The position numbers were made by a program, and so were the translations under genes. 8,534 nt of DNA from Candidatus Martarchaeota archaeon (lineage in GTDB: Archaea; Micrarchaeota; Micrarchaeia; Micrarchaeales; Micrarchaeaceae), in assembly GCA_023474385.1 (NCBI GenBank), contig JAMCYB010000015.1, forward strand, positions 1 to 8,534, given 5' to 3'. Below are positions 5,716 through 8,534 of the stretch, one piece after another. The notes below the pieces were generated by a model, which was not told the origin of the DNA, made no database searches, and saw nothing but the letters and a program-made list of their open reading frames with translations. Positions within the stretch are counted from its first letter, which is position 1. Each line of letters begins with the position of its first letter.

Positions 5716-7101
5716 ATGAAACCCCGATACAGACGAGAGAAGGATGCCCTAGGGCTCGTAAACGTGCCTTACGATTCCTATTACGGATCCGAAACCGCTA
5801 GGGCAATATCAAACTTCAAGATATCGGGGCTCACAGTGCCGATGGATTTCATAGTAGCGTACGCGCAGCTGAAGAAAGCAGCGGCCATGGCAAACGCGCG
5901 GCTAGGCAAGCTTGATGCAGGTATTGCAAAGGCCATCGGGAAGGCTGCAGATGAAATTGTCGGTAGAAAGCTCGACAGGTACTTCGTTCTTGACATGCTG
6001 CAGGCTGGAGCGGGCACTAGCACCAATATGAACCTGAACGAGGTCATAGCCAACAGGGCACTTGAATTGATTGGCAGGAAGAAAGGCGAGTACAAGCACA
6101 TACATCCCAATGACCATGTGAATATGTCGCAGTCAACCAATGACACTTTTCATGTAGCTACGCATGTAGCAGCGACGAAACTCATGAGCGGTTCGCTTGT
6201 TCCTGCGCTCATGCAGATGGAAAAGATTTTCAACGCAAAGTCCCGGGAGTTCTCAAAGACGGTAAAGATAGGAAGGACACACCTGCAGGACGCTGTTCCC
6301 ATAACCCTCGGGGACGAATTCAGGGGATATTCGGGTCAGGTGGGAAAATGCATAGATTATATATATTACGCGCTCTCGCTTTTGAAGCACATACCTATCG
6401 GAGGCACAGCAGTTGGAACAGGCATAAACGTGCCTGCCGGATATCCTAGGCTGGCTGCCAGGATGCTTTCCGACATTACGGGCATCAGGTTCATTGCGGA
6501 AACCAACCTGTTTGCTGGAATGCAAAACATTGAGGAGGAGCTTATGCTTTCCGGGGCATTGCGCGCATGCGCCGTTACGCTCAACAGGATAGCGAACGAC
6601 TTTAGGCTGATGGGCTCGGGCCCCAGGGCCGGGCTGGGAGAGCTAATACTGCCTTCTGTGCAGCCCGGCTCTTCGATAATGCCCGGCAAGGTGAACCCGA
6701 GCATGGCTGAGATGCTGAACATGGCATGCTTCCAGGTGATGGGCAACTGCACCACCATAGATGAAGCGGCAAATGCGGGCCAGCTAGAGCTCAACGTGTT
6801 CATGCCTATAGCTGCATTCAACATTGTCTTTGCAATAAAGGTGCTGTCAAGCGCGGTAGATGCGTTCAACGACAAGTGCCTCAGGGGGGTGTCTGCCAAT
6901 GAAGCAAGGATAGGCAAGACGCTTGAGGAAAACCTGTCCCTGGCTACGGCTTTGACCCCCTACATTGGCTACGCAAAGGCTGCGGAGATAGCCAATGAGG
7001 CAGCCTCTACAGGCAAGACGATAATGCAGGTGTGCCTGGAGCGCAGGGTGCTCGACAAAGACAAGCTCGAGAAGGTGCTCGACTCCAGGAACCTGGTATA
7101 G
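5716..7101 (+). CDS. aspA: Fumarase/aspartase superfamily lyase, active site most like aspartate ammonia-lyase
   Basis: This full-length 461-residue member of the class II fumarase/aspartase superfamily is normally a cytoplasmic homotetramer with shared active sites. The signature GSSIMPGKVNP (318-328) holds the catalytic-base serine (Ser320), Lys325 and Asn327. GAGTSTNMN (98-106, Thr101), SQSTND (138-143) and GRTHLQDAVP (186-195, Thr188/His189) form the other substrate contacts, at almost the same numbering as Bacillus aspartase AspB. Aspartase-like features are GAGTS (fumarase C has GSGTQ), SQSTND (fumarase C SQSSND), SGPRAGL (SGPRCGI) and AGQLELNV (SGNFELNV). On this basis aspartate to fumarate plus ammonia is the better guess. 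Fumarase (fumarate to malate) is the alternative favoured by the neighbouring sdh genes and by many automatic annotations. One oddity is that the residues after SQSTND read TFHVATH where relatives have (A/V)FPTA. The gene has its own promoter and is followed after 12 nt by the iron transporter gene. Confidence 0.88.
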   Translation: MKPRYRREKDALGLVNVPYDSYYGSETARAISNFKISGLTVPMDFIVAYAQLKKAAAMANARLGKLDAGIAKAIGKAADEIVGRKLDRYFVLDMLQAGAGTSTNMNLNEVIANRALELIGRKKGEYKHIHPNDHVNMSQSTNDTFHVATHVAATKLMSGSLVPALMQMEKIFNAKSREFSKTVKIGRTHLQDAVPITLGDEFRGYSGQVGKCIDYIYYALSLLKHIPIGGTAVGTGINVPAGYPRLAARMLSDITGIRFIAETNLFAGMQNIEEELMLSGALRACAVTLNRIANDFRLMGSGPRAGLGELILPSVQPGSSIMPGKVNPSMAEMLNMACFQVMGNCTTIDEAANAGQLELNVFMPIAAFNIVFAIKVLSSAVDAFNDKCLRGVSANEARIGKTLEENLSLATALTPYIGYAKAAEIANEAASTGKTIMQVCLERRVLDKDKLEKVLDSRNLV

Positions 7102-7113
7102 AATCTGGTTGGG

Positions 7114-8049
7114 ATGGACACGAAAGAGAGGGACAGCTATCTGCTGGGCCTTTACAGGGAAGAAGTGCTGCACAAGAGGGTATACAGGAAGCTGGCATAC
7201 GTAGAGAGGGATAAGAGGCTCAAGGCAGTGCTTAGCGAGCTGTCGGGCGTCGAATCCTACCATGCAACCCTGTGGTCGCAGCTGGTGGACGTGAAAGGAT
7301 CCAATGTTTCAAAGCTAAAGCTGCAGTTCACCTTCTTCATGCTGGGCTTGCTGAGGAGGCTGTTCGGCCTCTCCGTGGCCATAAAGGCGATAGAGCACAG
7401 GGAGATGGAGCTCTACGAAAAGATAGGCTCCGCTGCCAACCTCTTTAGGGGGGACGCGAAGAGGAGAGGGATAATATCCAGGATAAAGGCCGACGAGCAG
7501 AAGAGGGAGATACCGCTCCAGAAGAGGATAAGCGAGTACAGCAAGGTCATAGAAAATATAAGGGATATAACATTCGGCATGAATGACGGCCTGGTAGAGG
7601 TGCTTGCCGCTACGGTTGGATTGGGCGCGGCACTGCAAACGCCGATACTGGTGGCCATAGGCGGCCTTATAGTCGCGGTATCAGGCACATTGTCCATGGC
7701 AGGAGGGGCGTATATATCGACGCAGTACGAAAGCGGCGTGAGGTCTAAGCACAGGAACATGCATTCATCGCCGATAGGATCTGCTTTCTATGTTGGCCTG
7801 CCTTATATATTCGGCGCAGCGTTCCCGCTCGCGCCATTCGTGCTCGGATTCGGGGGAGTTGCAGGCATAGCCTACTCTATGGTACTCACAGCCATAGTGC
7901 TTGCAATAGTTGCGGCGCTGATAGCAGTTGTAACGAACAAGAGCGTAAGCCGGAGGGTTGCAACCACCCTTGCAATATCGCTCGGGGCAGCAGTAGTGAC
8001 TATACTCCTTGGAGCGTATGTGAGGCACGTGCTGCATATAGGCGTCTGA
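7114..8049 (+). CDS. Ferritin-like domain fused to VIT1/CCC1-type iron(II)/manganese transporter
   Basis: This 311-residue protein has two parts. Residues 1-145 are helical and charged with a ferritin/rubrerythrin-like pattern: Glu16/Glu17 in YREEVLHKRVY, Glu47 and His50 in VESYH (an ExxH motif), and Glu94/His95 with Glu97 in IEHREMELYE. The fourth-helix motif reads DEQKRE, so the expected histidine of a second ExxH is absent. Residues 150-311 form the VIT1/CCC1 transporter: DITFGMNDGLVEVLAATVGL, then helices at about 161-177, 179-201, 221-247, 251-273 and 283-305. The family moves Fe2+ or Mn2+ out of the cytoplasm, usually by proton exchange. The attached ferritin-like domain probably binds iron and delivers it to the transporter. 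It lies 12 nt after the lyase stop with no clear Shine-Dalgarno, so it is probably co-transcribed with the lyase. It may protect against excess iron; a link to Fe-S complex II is inference. Confidence 0.87.
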   Translation: MDTKERDSYLLGLYREEVLHKRVYRKLAYVERDKRLKAVLSELSGVESYHATLWSQLVDVKGSNVSKLKLQFTFFMLGLLRRLFGLSVAIKAIEHREMELYEKIGSAANLFRGDAKRRGIISRIKADEQKREIPLQKRISEYSKVIENIRDITFGMNDGLVEVLAATVGLGAALQTPILVAIGGLIVAVSGTLSMAGGAYISTQYESGVRSKHRNMHSSPIGSAFYVGLPYIFGAAFPLAPFVLGFGGVAGIAYSMVLTAIVLAIVAALIAVVTNKSVSRRVATTLAISLGAAVVTILLGAYVRHVLHIGV

Positions 8050-8065
8050 TGGCTCCCATGTGCAA

Positions 8066-8104
8066 AGCCGATATGCGCGTTACCTTATTACTACCCTATC
8101 GGCT
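8066..8104. repeat. 8-bp inverted repeat between convergent genes
   Basis: AGCCGATA (8066-8073) and TATCGGCT (8097-8104) are perfect reverse complements, 23 nt apart. They span the 3' end of the right-hand gene and the 30-bp gap between the convergent genes. No T-tract follows on either strand, so a terminator role is doubtful. Confidence 0.35.
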
Positions 8105-8534
8105 ACGCTGACTACCCTATCAACGTCATATGATATCACAGTGCCGTAGTTGGTCTTTACGAATATCCGGCTCTTCGCGGGCTGCACCTTCACGACCTTG
8201 CCTATGTATGCTCCGATGTCGTTTATGACATGCTTGTTCTTCATCCTGGCGCGGCGTATGGCGTCGCCCTTGAGCCTGCTGCTGAACAGCGAAACGCCGT
8301 AGCCGGCGAGTATCCCAACAAGGCTGTAAACGAGGAGCTGCCAAAAGTATATCTGCCCTATGAACCATGCGGACATTATGTACAGCAGCGCTATGCCTAT
8401 TATGCCATAGCCCATGTACGTGCCCTGCTTTATCGCCTTGTATACCATGCGCTTGTTCTCCAGGTCCAGGATCCTTCCTACAACATAGAGCAGCAGGCTT
8501 ATCGGGAATATTATCAGGAACCCTTCTATGGTAT
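8080..8534 (-). CDS. Multi-helix membrane protein with possible C-terminal PRC-barrel-like domain (5' end beyond window)
   Basis: The last 150 codons are visible. The frame continues open past ATG 8448 to the right edge (reading TIEGFLIIFPISLLLYVV before that Met), so the start is outside the window and 8448 is probably internal. Three membrane helices are seen (IEGFLIIFPISLLLYVVG; YGIIGIALLYIMSAWFIG; WQLLVYSLVGILAGYGVSLF). A basic linker (SRLKGDAIRRARMKNKH) and a soluble tail follow, DIGAYIGKVVKVQPAKSRIF to DVDRVVSVADRVVIR. The tail's strand pattern with IGKVVKV and a closing VADRVVI resembles PRC-barrel or other small beta-barrel domains. It converges on the iron transporter gene with a 30-bp gap. 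No enzymatic motif is visible, and the function is unknown. Confidence 0.7.
   Translation of the reverse strand, partial: TIEGFLIIFPISLLLYVVGRILDLENKRMVYKAIKQGTYMGYGIIGIALLYIMSAWFIGQIYFWQLLVYSLVGILAGYGVSLFSSRLKGDAIRRARMKNKHVINDIGAYIGKVVKVQPAKSRIFVKTNYGTVISYDVDRVVSVADRVVIR

Noticed and set aside
6366..6917. Minus-strand open frame inside the lyase gene
   Set aside because: It is antisense to a conserved coding region, Ser/Pro-rich because of codon complementarity, with no promoter or domain.
8066..8104. Bidirectional terminator at the 8-bp inverted repeat
   Set aside because: The spacer is 23 nt and no T-tract follows on either strand; it is recorded only as a repeat.

Overview
The window looks archaeal and most resembles a DPANN lineage of the Micrarchaeota/ARMAN type. 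The left-edge protein carries the SAMEYLMTYGWAILIIAVVL signal/pilin motif that is common in those genomes. Several starts have TATA boxes about 25 nt upstream with no leader, the Shine-Dalgarno sequences are GGAGGT/GGTGAT, and AGG and ATA codons are heavily used. The species assignment is an inference.

Left part (1-1440, minus strand): two cell-surface genes in tandem. A membrane-anchored, Thr/Asn-rich protein with about two dozen N-glycosylation sequons is followed by the start of a class III signal-peptide (type IV pilin-like) protein that runs off the left edge. An oligo-T terminator and the TATA box of the second gene overlap between them.

Middle (1593-5634, plus strand): an NADPH-dependent FMN reductase-family flavoprotein, then a tightly packed sdhA-sdhB-sdhC cluster and a 56-residue two-helix membrane protein. 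All three Sdh subunits carry sequence hallmarks of the actinobacterial Sdh1 enzyme ('type F' complex II). The membrane subunit keeps the Cys/His motifs of the family in which a membrane-embedded Rieske-type [2Fe-2S] cluster has been described. This is the most interesting content of the window.

Right part (5716-8049, plus strand): a leaderless gene for a fumarase/aspartase-superfamily lyase, followed 12 nt later by a VIT1/CCC1-type iron transporter fused to an N-terminal ferritin-like domain. The lyase would easily be called fumarase because of its neighbours, but its active-site loops read as aspartase (aspartate to fumarate plus ammonia). Together, lyase and complex II would link aspartate or malate, fumarate and succinate to the quinone pool. 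The iron protein may serve the Fe-S-rich enzyme or detoxify iron. A convergent, 5'-truncated membrane gene with a possible PRC-barrel tail fills the right edge (8080-8534).

No tRNA, rRNA, CRISPR array, insertion sequence or attachment site was seen.
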